From NCBI GenBank assembly GCA_049591635.1, contig JBAWFF010000502.1, positions 1-7,263 on the forward strand: a DNA stretch of 7,263 nucleotides, given 5' to 3'. The position numbers and the translations under genes were made by a program. Below, one piece after another: positions 1 through 5,679 of the stretch (positions are counted from its first letter, which is position 1; every line of letters starts with the position of its first letter). The notes under the pieces were generated by a model. That model was not told the DNA's origin. It worked only from the letters and a program-made list of their open reading frames with translations, and did no database searches. This DNA is from DATFDN01 sp049591635. GTDB taxonomy: Bacteria; Pseudomonadota; Alphaproteobacteria; Acetobacterales; Acetobacteraceae.

Positions 1-53
1 GGCGAGACGAAGCGGCGGTCCGGAGCGGTGGATGTGCGGGCGGCGGCGGCCAT
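1..53 (-). CDS. Possible N-terminus of a divergent gene leaving the window (hypothetical)
   Basis: An ATG at 53 on the minus strand opens a frame that runs without a stop to the window edge: MAAAARTSTAPDRRFVS, 17 complete codons, with a trailing CC that would make the next residue proline. A GAG triplet lies a few bases upstream (within 58-61), a weak ribosome-binding site at best. The basic, Ala/Arg-rich start followed by FVSP resembles the start of some alphaproteobacterial FtsK DNA translocases, which I recall lying near UbiH-type genes. That is a guess from very few residues. Chance openness in GC-rich DNA is a real alternative. The plus strand here also has a frame open from the edge to a TAG at 100-102, which could instead be the end of an upstream gene. 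Confidence 0.3.
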   Translation of the reverse strand, partial: MAAAARTSTAPDRRFVS

Positions 54-191
54 GCGACTCGGAACCTCGGCGCGGTGGTGGGCGGATCACCTTAATCGCT
101 AGAAAGCTGACTCGGCTAGGAAACGTGGCGGGCAAGCCGCGTATCACACGCCATGTCTTGTGGCGACGCCGACCCTGCCGTAGGCAGCACC

Positions 192-1460
192 ATGGCGGAT
201 CGGTTGGACGTCGCGGTCTGCGTCATCGGCGCCGGGCCGGTCGGCGGCACTCTTGCGTGCCGCCTCGCCGCATCCGGCATCAGGACGGCCGTGATCGACC
301 GCGCGCCGCTGCCGCCGATGGAGCATCCGGCGTTCGACGGCCGCGCCTACGCCGTCGCCGCCGGTTCCCGCCGCCTGTTGGAGCAAGCCGGACTGTGGGG
401 GCGCCTCGACGCGACCGCCTGTCCGATCCTCGAAATCAGGGTGAGCGACGGCCAATTGGGCCGCCCGGCCTCGCGGTTGTTCCTGCATTTCGATCATCGC
501 GAGGCCGGCGATGATGCCGGCCCGTTCGGCTTCATGGTCGAGGCGCGGGCGCTGCGGGTGGCGCTGAACACGCATTTCGCCGCGCTGCCCGCATTGTCGG
601 TCTTCGCCCCGGCCGAGGCCGCGGTCGAGCGCACCGATGCGGACGCCACGGTGCATGTCGGCGGCGGCCCGGAGATCGCCTGCCGCCTGGTCGTCGCCGC
701 CGAGGGCCGGAGTTCGCCGCTGCGCGAGGCGGCCGACATCCCCATCACCCGGCTGCCTTACACGCAGACCGGCATCGTCACCGCCGTCGCCCACGAGCGC
801 CCGCACCATAACGTCGCGCTGGAGCATTTCCTCCCGGCCGGCCCGTTCGCGCAGTTGCCGATGGCGCCGAGCCCCGACGCCGAGGCGGGCGGGGCGCCCA
901 ATCTGTCCGCCATCGTCTGGACCGAGCGCACGGAGGCAGCACGGCGGATGCTCGCGCGGGATGACGCGGGCTTCGCACGCGCGATCCGGCGCCGCCTCGG
1001 CGATCATCTGGGCTGGGTCCGTCCGGTCGGGCGGCGATGGACATATCCGCTGTCGGCAATGCACGCGCATCGCTATGCCGACACGCGGCTGGTGCTTGTG
1101 GGCGACGCGGCGCATGGCATCCATCCGATCGCCGGCCAGGGCCTCAATCTCGGCTTTCGCGATGTGATCGCGTTGTCGGAGTTGCTGATCGAGGCGCACG
1201 CTGAGGGCGGCGATGTCGGCGCCCCCGCCCTGCTCGCGCAGTACCAGCGCGCGCGCCGGCCCGACAATCTCCTGATGCTCGCCGCGACGGACGGGCTGGA
1301 CCGGCTGTTCAGCAATGATAGCCGGGCGCTCCGGATGGTCCGCGACATCGGCATCGCCGCTGTACATCGCGCGCCGCCGCTGAAGCGGGCGTTCATGCGT
1401 CAGGCGATGGGGCTGGGCGCGCCGCCGCGCGCGTGGGTCACACGTCCTATTTCGCGATAG
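192..1460 (+). CDS. UbiH/UbiF/VisC/COQ6-family FAD-dependent ubiquinone-biosynthesis hydroxylase
   Basis: A 422-residue flavoprotein monooxygenase, the usual length for the family. Members use FAD, NAD(P)H and O2 to hydroxylate the aromatic ring of ubiquinone precursors, at the inner face of the membrane. Visible in order are the N-terminal Rossmann FAD motif GAGPVGG (residues 13-19), the second motif AAEGRSSPLR (about 169-178), and the FAD-ribityl motif GDAAHGIHP (304-312) followed by AGQGLNLGFRD. The second motif has Glu where most relatives have Asp (ADG). The start at 192 puts the FAD motif at the usual distance from the N-terminus. An in-frame ATG at 153 would add 13 residues with no homology-like character, and neither start has a convincing Shine-Dalgarno sequence. 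The gene stands alone on the plus strand, and its last 14 bases overlap the end of the convergent gene. Sequence alone does not show which ring position (UbiH, UbiF or UbiL type) it hydroxylates. Confidence 0.93.
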   Translation: MADRLDVAVCVIGAGPVGGTLACRLAASGIRTAVIDRAPLPPMEHPAFDGRAYAVAAGSRRLLEQAGLWGRLDATACPILEIRVSDGQLGRPASRLFLHFDHREAGDDAGPFGFMVEARALRVALNTHFAALPALSVFAPAEAAVERTDADATVHVGGGPEIACRLVVAAEGRSSPLREAADIPITRLPYTQTGIVTAVAHERPHHNVALEHFLPAGPFAQLPMAPSPDAEAGGAPNLSAIVWTERTEAARRMLARDDAGFARAIRRRLGDHLGWVRPVGRRWTYPLSAMHAHRYADTRLVLVGDAAHGIHPIAGQGLNLGFRDVIALSELLIEAHAEGGDVGAPALLAQYQRARRPDNLLMLAATDGLDRLFSNDSRALRMVRDIGIAAVHRAPPLKRAFMRQAMGLGAPPRAWVTRPISR

Positions 1461-1950
1461 CCGCCGCCACTCCCGTGACGTCCTGCGTCGGCTTGAGATT
1501 GCCGATCAACATTCGCAGGCGCCAATCCGACCCTTCTCGTGTCAGCACCTCGGCATAGTAGCCACCGATCTCCTTGCCACTGTTCGGGCCCGTGCCTTCC
1601 ATCATGAACTCGCCAGTAGACCAGACCGCATCGCCCGCCGGGTGAACCTCGGTGATCTTTGCCGTCTCCTTCGTCCATCCAGCCTTGATGCGTCCCGCAA
1701 GCCCCTTCTCGATTTGCTGCTCACCCGTCAGCACCGTTCCGCCAGGGGTCAGAAAGACTCCGCCTTGCGCGAACAGGCTCGCGACGCCAGCCGAGTTCCC
1801 CGAATTGTACTCGGTTATGAACTGCTTCGACATGGTTTCGGCTGCTTCCCGAGCCGCTTGGTCGGACACTGCCAAACCTTGTTGGGCGAAAGCCTGGCCA
1901 GCCACGCAAGATATCAGGAGCACGGACGCGGCGAGCGAGACATGGGCCAA
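1447..1950 (-). CDS. Exported SgcJ/EcaC-like (DUF4440/SnoaL, NTF2-fold) small protein
   Basis: A 167-residue protein with an N-terminal export signal and one compact domain (about residues 32-155) resembling the SgcJ/EcaC and DUF4440 branch of the NTF2-like superfamily. The typical pattern is an amphipathic helix ending FITEYNSGN (44-52), then the strand and loop VASLFAQGGVFLTPGGTVLTG, a later WSTGEF strand, and a final WRLRMLIGN strand. Family members range from catalytic to ligand-binding, so no reaction can be assigned. The start is a TTG at 1950. No in-frame ATG exists back to a TGA upstream, and a purine-rich AGGGGGGAA sits 4-6 bases before it. The signal peptide is atypical, with no Lys/Arg in its first residues. 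Cleavage could follow AFA (residue 22), or the lipobox-like LISC (12-15) could make it a lipoprotein. GC content looks lower than in the flanking genes. An AT-rich patch upstream probably holds its promoter. Confidence 0.82.
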   Translation of the reverse strand: MAHVSLAASVLLISCVAGQAFAQQGLAVSDQAAREAAETMSKQFITEYNSGNSAGVASLFAQGGVFLTPGGTVLTGEQQIEKGLAGRIKAGWTKETAKITEVHPAGDAVWSTGEFMMEGTGPNSGKEIGGYYAEVLTREGSDWRLRMLIGNLKPTQDVTGVAAAIAK

Positions 1951-1954
1951 CGGA

Positions 1955-1963
1955 TTCCCCCCT
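1955..1963 (-). promoter_or_regulatory. Shine-Dalgarno sequence that fixes a TTG start
   Basis: Read on the minus strand this is AGGGGGGAA, ending 4 bases before the TTG at 1950. It is the only strong ribosome-binding site near the start of the exported NTF2-fold gene. It supports the unusual TTG start, since no ATG in frame is available. Confidence 0.55.
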
Positions 1964-1989
1964 GGCTCGACCTGAGCCAGCCTCCATCT

Positions 1990-2028
1990 TGGTCAGATAC
2001 AACTTCATATGCATAGTAACAGTGTAGT
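1990..2028 (-). promoter_or_regulatory. AT-rich patch, probable promoter region of the NTF2-fold gene
   Basis: Within otherwise GC-rich DNA, this stretch is clearly AT-rich and contains the perfect 8-base palindrome TATGCATA (2008-2015). It lies 40-78 bases upstream of the TTG start at 1950 on the minus strand. Several weak -10-like hexamers occur (TATGAA, TACTAT, TATCTG on the minus strand), but none has a good -35 partner, so I do not assign boxes. The nearest gene served on the plus strand would be none, which favours use by the minus-strand gene. Confidence 0.35.
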
Positions 2029-2059
2029 GAGCGCGACCGAATGCTCCGTGTCCACCGTC

Positions 2060-2087
2060 GCGCGTCCTGCCCTCCGCGGCGACGCGC
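2060..2087 (-). terminator. Weak hairpin after the DUF2950 gene, possible terminator
   Basis: Inverted repeat GCGCGTC (2060-2066) and GACGCGC (2081-2087) with a 14-base loop, 9 bases past the TAA of the DUF2950 gene. There is no T-run on the minus-strand downstream side, so it is not a classical intrinsic terminator. It could assist Rho-dependent ending or protect the transcript. In GC-rich DNA a 7-base match can arise by chance. Confidence 0.22.
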
Positions 2088-2095
2088 CCGCTCCT

Positions 2096-3073
2096 TTACT
2101 GGGGCGTCACGTCAACCCGGGCCCACGTCAGGTCGGGGTCGAAGCGGGTGATCGCGCCCGCCCGCCTCGTCGTGTCGGCGCCGAGGTTCTTCTGGAACAC
2201 GACGCCGTCCTGGTTTACCTCGAACGTCATGATACCGGAGCTGCCGTGGACGGCGGGCCAGGCAAGCAGCGCGTAGCCCCCGGTCATCTTGCCGCCGTCG
2301 ATATAGGGCTTGGCACCCCCGGAAGCGTCCGGGCCTTGCGCCCTCAGCACGCGAAAATAGTACCCTTGGTAGGGAACCGGCTTGCCGGACACGATGTCGC
2401 CTGGATAGCCTTCGTCGATCGCCTGCGACACCAACGGCTGAAACGGGCTCTCGGGGATGCCCTGGGCTGGCGGCCAGTAGAGCCCGTCGTAGTTGCCTGG
2501 TGTGCTGACCAGAAGCTGCGCGTAGGCGCCCTTTCCGGTCGCCTGCTTGAACAGATCGAAATACGCCTGCTGAGCGTCCACATAGGCGAGGCAGGTGCGG
2601 ATCGCCGCGATCTCGTTTCGGCCGATTCGCCGATCGACGATCTGTTGGGCGCCGGCGGTGGCGTCGAAATGCCATGATCCGCCGGCCCGTACGATCGGGA
2701 TGGGCAGCGGCCAGTCGTTCGTACCGACATCGAGCGTGACATGGTCGCCGTCAGTCGAAACAAGCGTGTGCTTGGCGTCATAGGATGACAGGAAGCGTTG
2801 TCTCTGTGCCTTGTCTGCCGTGGGGTCGCCGGAGTTAAGCAGGCGCGCGCTTCCCGAGCCGAGAATCCGTGCTAGCACCACCCTGTCATCCTGCCGCAGC
2901 GCGGCGATGAACGCGCCTGTCGCATCCTCGGCGGTCGCGAATGTTGCCTGCGAGGCGAGCTGGGTGGACTGCGCCGCAGCGGCCGGAACGGCCGGGGTCA
3001 CTCCGACGGTCCCCGAAAGCAGCGCCGCCACTATCCAGACCGCACGCGTGAAACTGGTGTCAACGACGTCCAC
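2096..3073 (-). CDS. DUF2950 domain protein, exported, translationally coupled to DUF3300 gene
   Basis: A 325-residue protein of unknown function recognised as DUF2950. After a signal peptide (hydrophobic core about residues 11-25, likely cleavage after the Ala run near 34), it shows the family pattern. An N-terminal helical part carries TFATAEDATGAFIAALRQDD. Next come the middle segments IVDRRIGRNEIAAIRTCLAYVDAQQAYF and FQPLVSQAIDEGYPGD. The C-terminal part has YQGYYFRVLRAQG, GGYALLAWP and FEVNQDGVVFQKNLG. I chose the GTG at 3073 because AGGAGG lies 5 bases before it and the signal peptide then begins within a few residues. A longer frame from an ATG at 3166 lies entirely inside the upstream gene and adds no plausible signal. 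The start overlaps the upstream stop by 14 bases, so the two proteins should be made together. No catalytic residue can be named. A role in the cell envelope is inferred only from export and pairing. Confidence 0.88.
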   Translation of the reverse strand: MDVVDTSFTRAVWIVAALLSGTVGVTPAVPAAAAQSTQLASQATFATAEDATGAFIAALRQDDRVVLARILGSGSARLLNSGDPTADKAQRQRFLSSYDAKHTLVSTDGDHVTLDVGTNDWPLPIPIVRAGGSWHFDATAGAQQIVDRRIGRNEIAAIRTCLAYVDAQQAYFDLFKQATGKGAYAQLLVSTPGNYDGLYWPPAQGIPESPFQPLVSQAIDEGYPGDIVSGKPVPYQGYYFRVLRAQGPDASGGAKPYIDGGKMTGGYALLAWPAVHGSSGIMTFEVNQDGVVFQKNLGADTTRRAGAITRFDPDLTWARVDVTPQ

Positions 3074-4409
3074 GGCCGCCTCCTCCCCTTTGGAAGCCGC
3101 CAGCGCGGCCGCCACCGGCGCGCTGCATTCCGCCACCCCCACCAAATTGACGGCTCTGGCCGCCACGCTGAGCGAACTGCGTGGCGCTGTGGCCTTGGCT
3201 CATGCCGGCGAACGCGTCGTTCTGCGGGCGCTGCATCGCCGGACGCTGTACCGCCGGGCGCTGTGGTGCCGACGGACGGTTGACGTGACCGGCCGAATTG
3301 CCGCCGGGGCGATTCCCCGCGTTGATATTCGGCCGCTGGCCCTGACTGGGGCGCGGTTGATTGCCCGGGGTCGGGCGGCTTCCGGGAGCGAGGTTCGGCC
3401 GGTTCCCTTGCCCAATATTGCCGTGGTTCGGAGAAGCGGGCCGGTTCACGAGGTTGCCGGGAACGCTCACGTTGGAGCGACCGATCGCGCCCGCCGGCAG
3501 TCCGTTGCCCCGCGCTGGCCGACCCACCGGACCGGCGGGCGGCCTGCGAAGATTGGGCGGCAATCCCCCAGGCCGAGCACTTGCCCGCCAGACGTTCGAA
3601 TTGATATGCGCCCGGTTGCCATTGATGCTGTTCCAGCGATTGACATTCACATTGACGTCGCCGCGACCCCAATTCGGGCTCGCCCACCCCCACAATCCGG
3701 CGGTGATCGCCACCCCCGCGCCGAAGGCGAGGCCGGTCGCCAGAGCGGTGCCGAAAACGTAGCCCGGCGGCGGCGGCAGAACGACGGGCGGATACGCTGC
3801 GTAAGGCCACGCCCCGTAAACCAGGGTCGGGTCGTAGCTTGGCACGTAGACCGTATCGGGCTGCGCGGGGTCGATGGAGATCGTCTGCTGGCCGTCGGGC
3901 GCCGGCGTCGCTTGAACCACCTGTTGTGGCGACGATTGCAGATGCCCGCTCGACTGCGCCTGCCGGCGCAGCCGTTGAATGCTGTCGAACACGGCTTGCT
4001 GCTGCGAGGCGAATGCGTACCCCAGCTGCTGCATCCAATCGAGATTGGCGTTCATCTGCGCCAACACCTGGGGAAATGGCACCAGGGATTTGACGCTGGG
4101 ATCCCAGGTGAGCGGCTCCAGCGCCTTGGTCAGCGCATCGCCTTTCAGGTTCTTATGGGCAGGGTCTTCAATCCAGCGCGCGGCGTCGACAACCTCGAGC
4201 GGGAACGTGGTCGCCATCAGCAACTGCGTCACGAGCTGATCGGGATAGAGCGCGATGGGAGCGAGGAGCGCGTCGAGTTGTTGTGGGTCGAAAGTCTGAA
4301 CGGCCGTTGCGCCCGCGTCGGCCGGCGCCTGCTGCGCGCGGGCAAGCGTTGGCCAGCAGCCGTGAAGAATGAGGATCGCAGCCAAGCCGATGAGCCAGCG
4401 ACGAAGCAT
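3060..4409 (-). CDS. DUF3300 domain protein, exported, with long disordered Gly/Arg/Pro/Asn-rich tail
   Basis: A 449-residue protein of unknown function, recognised as DUF3300. It has a signal peptide (MLRR, hydrophobic 6-17, likely cleavage after ARA at residue 25). The conserved domain runs from about 40 to 263 and includes LDALLAPIALYPDQLVTQLLMATTFP-type residues (45-70), VVDAARWIEDP (73-83), LTWDPSVKSLVPFP (100-113), TVYVPSYDPTLVYGAWPY (186-203), a Gly-rich hydrophobic stretch (218-242) and NVNRWNSIN (255-263). From about 264 to the end the chain is low complexity, with NRP and QRPA repeats, the motif DAFAGMSQGHSATQFA, then runs of Gly broken by Arg. The ATG at 4409 gives a proper signal peptide, and an in-frame ATG at 4529 would add 40 residues without one. 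A Cys at 18 (LHGC) is a poor lipobox. Its stop lies inside the start region of the DUF2950 gene. DUF3300 and DUF2950 genes are, to my knowledge, often adjacent. Function is unknown; an envelope or surface role is inferred. Confidence 0.88.
   Translation of the reverse strand: MLRRWLIGLAAILILHGCWPTLARAQQAPADAGATAVQTFDPQQLDALLAPIALYPDQLVTQLLMATTFPLEVVDAARWIEDPAHKNLKGDALTKALEPLTWDPSVKSLVPFPQVLAQMNANLDWMQQLGYAFASQQQAVFDSIQRLRRQAQSSGHLQSSPQQVVQATPAPDGQQTISIDPAQPDTVYVPSYDPTLVYGAWPYAAYPPVVLPPPPGYVFGTALATGLAFGAGVAITAGLWGWASPNWGRGDVNVNVNRWNSINGNRAHINSNVWRASARPGGLPPNLRRPPAGPVGRPARGNGLPAGAIGRSNVSVPGNLVNRPASPNHGNIGQGNRPNLAPGSRPTPGNQPRPSQGQRPNINAGNRPGGNSAGHVNRPSAPQRPAVQRPAMQRPQNDAFAGMSQGHSATQFAQRGGQSRQFGGGGGMQRAGGGRAGGFQRGGGGRGRR
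3079..3088 (-). promoter_or_regulatory. Near-consensus Shine-Dalgarno inside the DUF3300 gene, sets the GTG start of the DUF2950 gene
   Basis: The minus strand reads GGGGAGGAGG, 5 bases before GTG at 3073-3071. It lies within the last codons of the DUF3300 gene, where it encodes part of the Gly/Arg-rich end. One sequence therefore serves both coding and initiation. It argues strongly against the upstream ATG at 3166. Confidence 0.75.
3226..3270 (-). repeat. Three tandem 15-base units in the DUF3300 tail
   Basis: Three imperfect direct 15-base units (3226-3240, 3241-3255, 3256-3270), each with the core GGRCGCTG on the plus strand. On the coding strand they give five-residue steps centred on QRP: PQRP, AVQRP, AMQRP. 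Because the unit is a whole number of codons, slippage could lengthen or shorten the tail without a frameshift. Confidence 0.65.
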
Positions 4410-4435
4410 GGCGGATATCCCGTGCGTTCTCGTGC

Positions 4436-4464
4436 ATCCTAGGTGCGGACGGCACTCCCGTCGA
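4436..4464 (-). promoter_or_regulatory. Candidate sigma-70-like promoter for the DUF3300-DUF2950 unit
   Basis: On the minus strand, TCGACG (4464-4459, 4 of 6 matches to TTGACA), a 17-base spacer and TAGGAT (4441-4436, 4 of 6 to TATAAT) lie just before the ATG at 4409. This would give a leader of roughly 20 bases. Matches of this quality occur by chance, but spacing and position are right and the gap between the two operons needs a promoter. Confidence 0.3.
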
Positions 4465-4471
4465 GCGACGC

Positions 4472-4498
4472 GGGCCGCCGGGTCCGGGTCGGCGGCCC
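4472..4498 (-). terminator. Strong GC hairpin after the dap operon, possible terminator
   Basis: A perfect 9-base inverted repeat, GGGCCGCCG (4472-4480) and CGGCGGCCC (4490-4498), with a 9-base loop. It lies 51 bases beyond the stop of the last gene of the dapD-dapE operon and upstream of the next operon. No T-run follows on the minus strand, so it is not a textbook intrinsic terminator. Its location between two co-oriented units suits transcript ending or 3'-end protection. Confidence 0.4.
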
Positions 4499-4549
4499 CA
4501 CAAGCATCGCTCACCCCCCCATCCCGCAACCCTCAAACCCGACAGGCTG

Positions 4550-5107
4550 CTAGATCCCGGCGATCCCCGACAGCAGCAGCCCGATCGACAGATCGAGCGC
4601 GACCAGGCCGGCCGCCGCGACCCAAGGCACGTCGAGCGCGATGCGCGTCGCGAACCATTCGAGCCACAGTGCCCAGCCCAGCGCCACCAACTCGGATGCT
4701 TCCTGCACCGGGGCGGGCGCGCGCAGCAGCACCGGGATCGAGGCGGCCAGCAGCAGCACGTATTGGACGACGTTGCACCAGTTCCACACCGCGATGTAGC
4801 CGGGCCACCGCGCCGCCCGGCCCATCGCCGCGACCAGACCGCGCGAGACGACCGCGTAGCCCGCCCAGCCGGCGACGAAGACCAGCAGTTCCAGCGCCAG
4901 GGCGTGCGCCGGATCCGCCGGCCTTCCCTGCACCGCCCAGTCGATCAGCCGCATCGCCAGCAGAGCCGGCAGCGCGATCGCCGCCGCCCAGAAGCTGCGC
5001 GCCGCGCCGGCCATGTCGGTCTGCACCCGGGCAAAGCCCTCGGCGCGTCCACGCGCGAGCATGAACGCGCCCGACAAGCCGCTCGCCATCGAACCGGTCA
5101 GCGTCAT
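4550..5107 (-). CDS. Small multi-pass membrane protein, paralogue of the preceding gene, function unknown
   Basis: A 185-residue, strongly hydrophobic protein with about five predicted membrane spans (near residues 39-57, 70-92, 105-128, 138-154 and 162-182). I cannot assign a named family with confidence; the small five-span layout loosely recalls Yip1-type domains. It shares with the gene before it the motifs ARGRAEGFAR (18-27), NWC (109-111), and ALWLEWF with R155 and LD at 158-159, at nearly identical positions, so the two look like tandem duplicates. The ATG at 5107 overlaps the previous stop as ATGA, supporting coupled translation; an internal ATG six codons on (5089) is an alternative. 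It is the last gene of the dap operon, ending in TAG. No catalytic motif is seen. Charged residues within or near spans (D56, E73, E150, D172) are of interest for a possible channel or partner contact. Confidence 0.8.
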   Translation of the reverse strand: MTLTGSMASGLSGAFMLARGRAEGFARVQTDMAGAARSFWAAAIALPALLAMRLIDWAVQGRPADPAHALALELLVFVAGWAGYAVVSRGLVAAMGRAARWPGYIAVWNWCNVVQYVLLLAASIPVLLRAPAPVQEASELVALGWALWLEWFATRIALDVPWVAAAGLVALDLSIGLLLSGIAGI

Positions 5108-5679
5108 GGACCGGCCAGCAGCGCCGGACCCAGCACGAGCAGCGCGGTCCCCAGGTTCACGATCACCACCAACCCCGCCGCGCGCAGGCGCGACAGATCG
5201 AGCCCGTGGCGCGCGAGAAACCAATGCAGCCACAGCGCGTAGCAGCCGACCGCGCCCACGGTCGCCGCGACGGCGGCTTGCTCGGACAGCGCGATGGACA
5301 GCAATGGCGCGAGAATACCCAACAGCACAACGGCGACCAACGGGATTACCCATTGGCACCAATTGAGCGCGGTCGCGAAGCGCAGCCACGCCGGGGTCCT
5401 GCCCCAGAGACGCGCCATCTCGAACGACAGGACGGGCGGCGCGAGCAAGGCGCAGAACGTCGCGAGAAGCTGCGCCACGCCTTCCTTCCCGGCGCCTCCC
5501 GCGAGCAGCAGCGCTCCGCCCACAAGCGGAAAAGCCAAGAGCGGCGCGAGGCTCGCGAGGAACGCCTCCCGCGTTGCCCCGAACCGGGCGATCCCGTCGG
5601 CGCGCCCGCGCGCCACCCGAACGATGCCCAGCAGGATGTTCGGCGCCCCGGCACGCCGGCCCGGCAACGCGGGCTTCAT
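5104..5679 (-). CDS. Small multi-pass membrane protein, first of a tandem paralogous pair, function unknown
   Basis: A 191-residue hydrophobic protein with about five predicted spans (near 41-61, 67-88, 109-131, 135-155 and 166-189). A basic N-terminus (GRRAG) precedes the segment ARGRADGIAR (23-32). NWC (106-108), ALWLHWF (148-154), R157 and LD (160-161) recur in the next gene at matching places. The ATG at 5679 overlaps the dapE stop as ATGA, so its translation is probably coupled to dapE. Its 3' end overlaps the next gene in the same way. It has no signature of a known transporter or enzyme that I recognise. The conserved Trp-Cys and the His/Glu difference at the ALWLxWF position are the features to follow. 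A small integral-membrane role, possibly as a heteromeric complex with its neighbour, is inference. Confidence 0.8.
   Translation of the reverse strand: MKPALPGRRAGAPNILLGIVRVARGRADGIARFGATREAFLASLAPLLAFPLVGGALLLAGGAGKEGVAQLLATFCALLAPPVLSFEMARLWGRTPAWLRFATALNWCQWVIPLVAVVLLGILAPLLSIALSEQAAVAATVGAVGCYALWLHWFLARHGLDLSRLRAAGLVVIVNLGTALLVLGPALLAGP

Noticed and set aside
81..93. GGCGGATCACCTT resembling the 3' end of 16S rRNA
   Set aside because: Only the short GGATCACCT core matches; the sequence before and after does not resemble 16S rRNA.
144..1367. A 407-codon minus-strand frame opposite the hydroxylase
   Set aside because: The plus-strand product has all FAD motifs; the antisense product is Arg/Ala/Gly-rich with none.
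1721..2014. A 97-codon minus-strand frame starting MHMKLYLTKM in the AT-rich patch
   Set aside because: It overlaps the NTF2-fold gene in another frame, quickly becomes Arg/Gly/Ser-rich, and lacks a ribosome-binding site and a domain pattern.
4352..4363. Lipobox-like LHGC in the DUF3300 signal peptide
   Set aside because: His at the -2 position is poor for a lipobox, and a good signal peptidase I site (ARA before QQ) follows.
2811..4442. A 543-codon open frame on the plus strand opposite the DUF3300 and DUF2950 genes
   Set aside because: Its translation is Arg/Ala-rich with no domain pattern, and it mirrors the codon phase of clear minus-strand genes. Long antisense frames are expected in GC-rich coding DNA.
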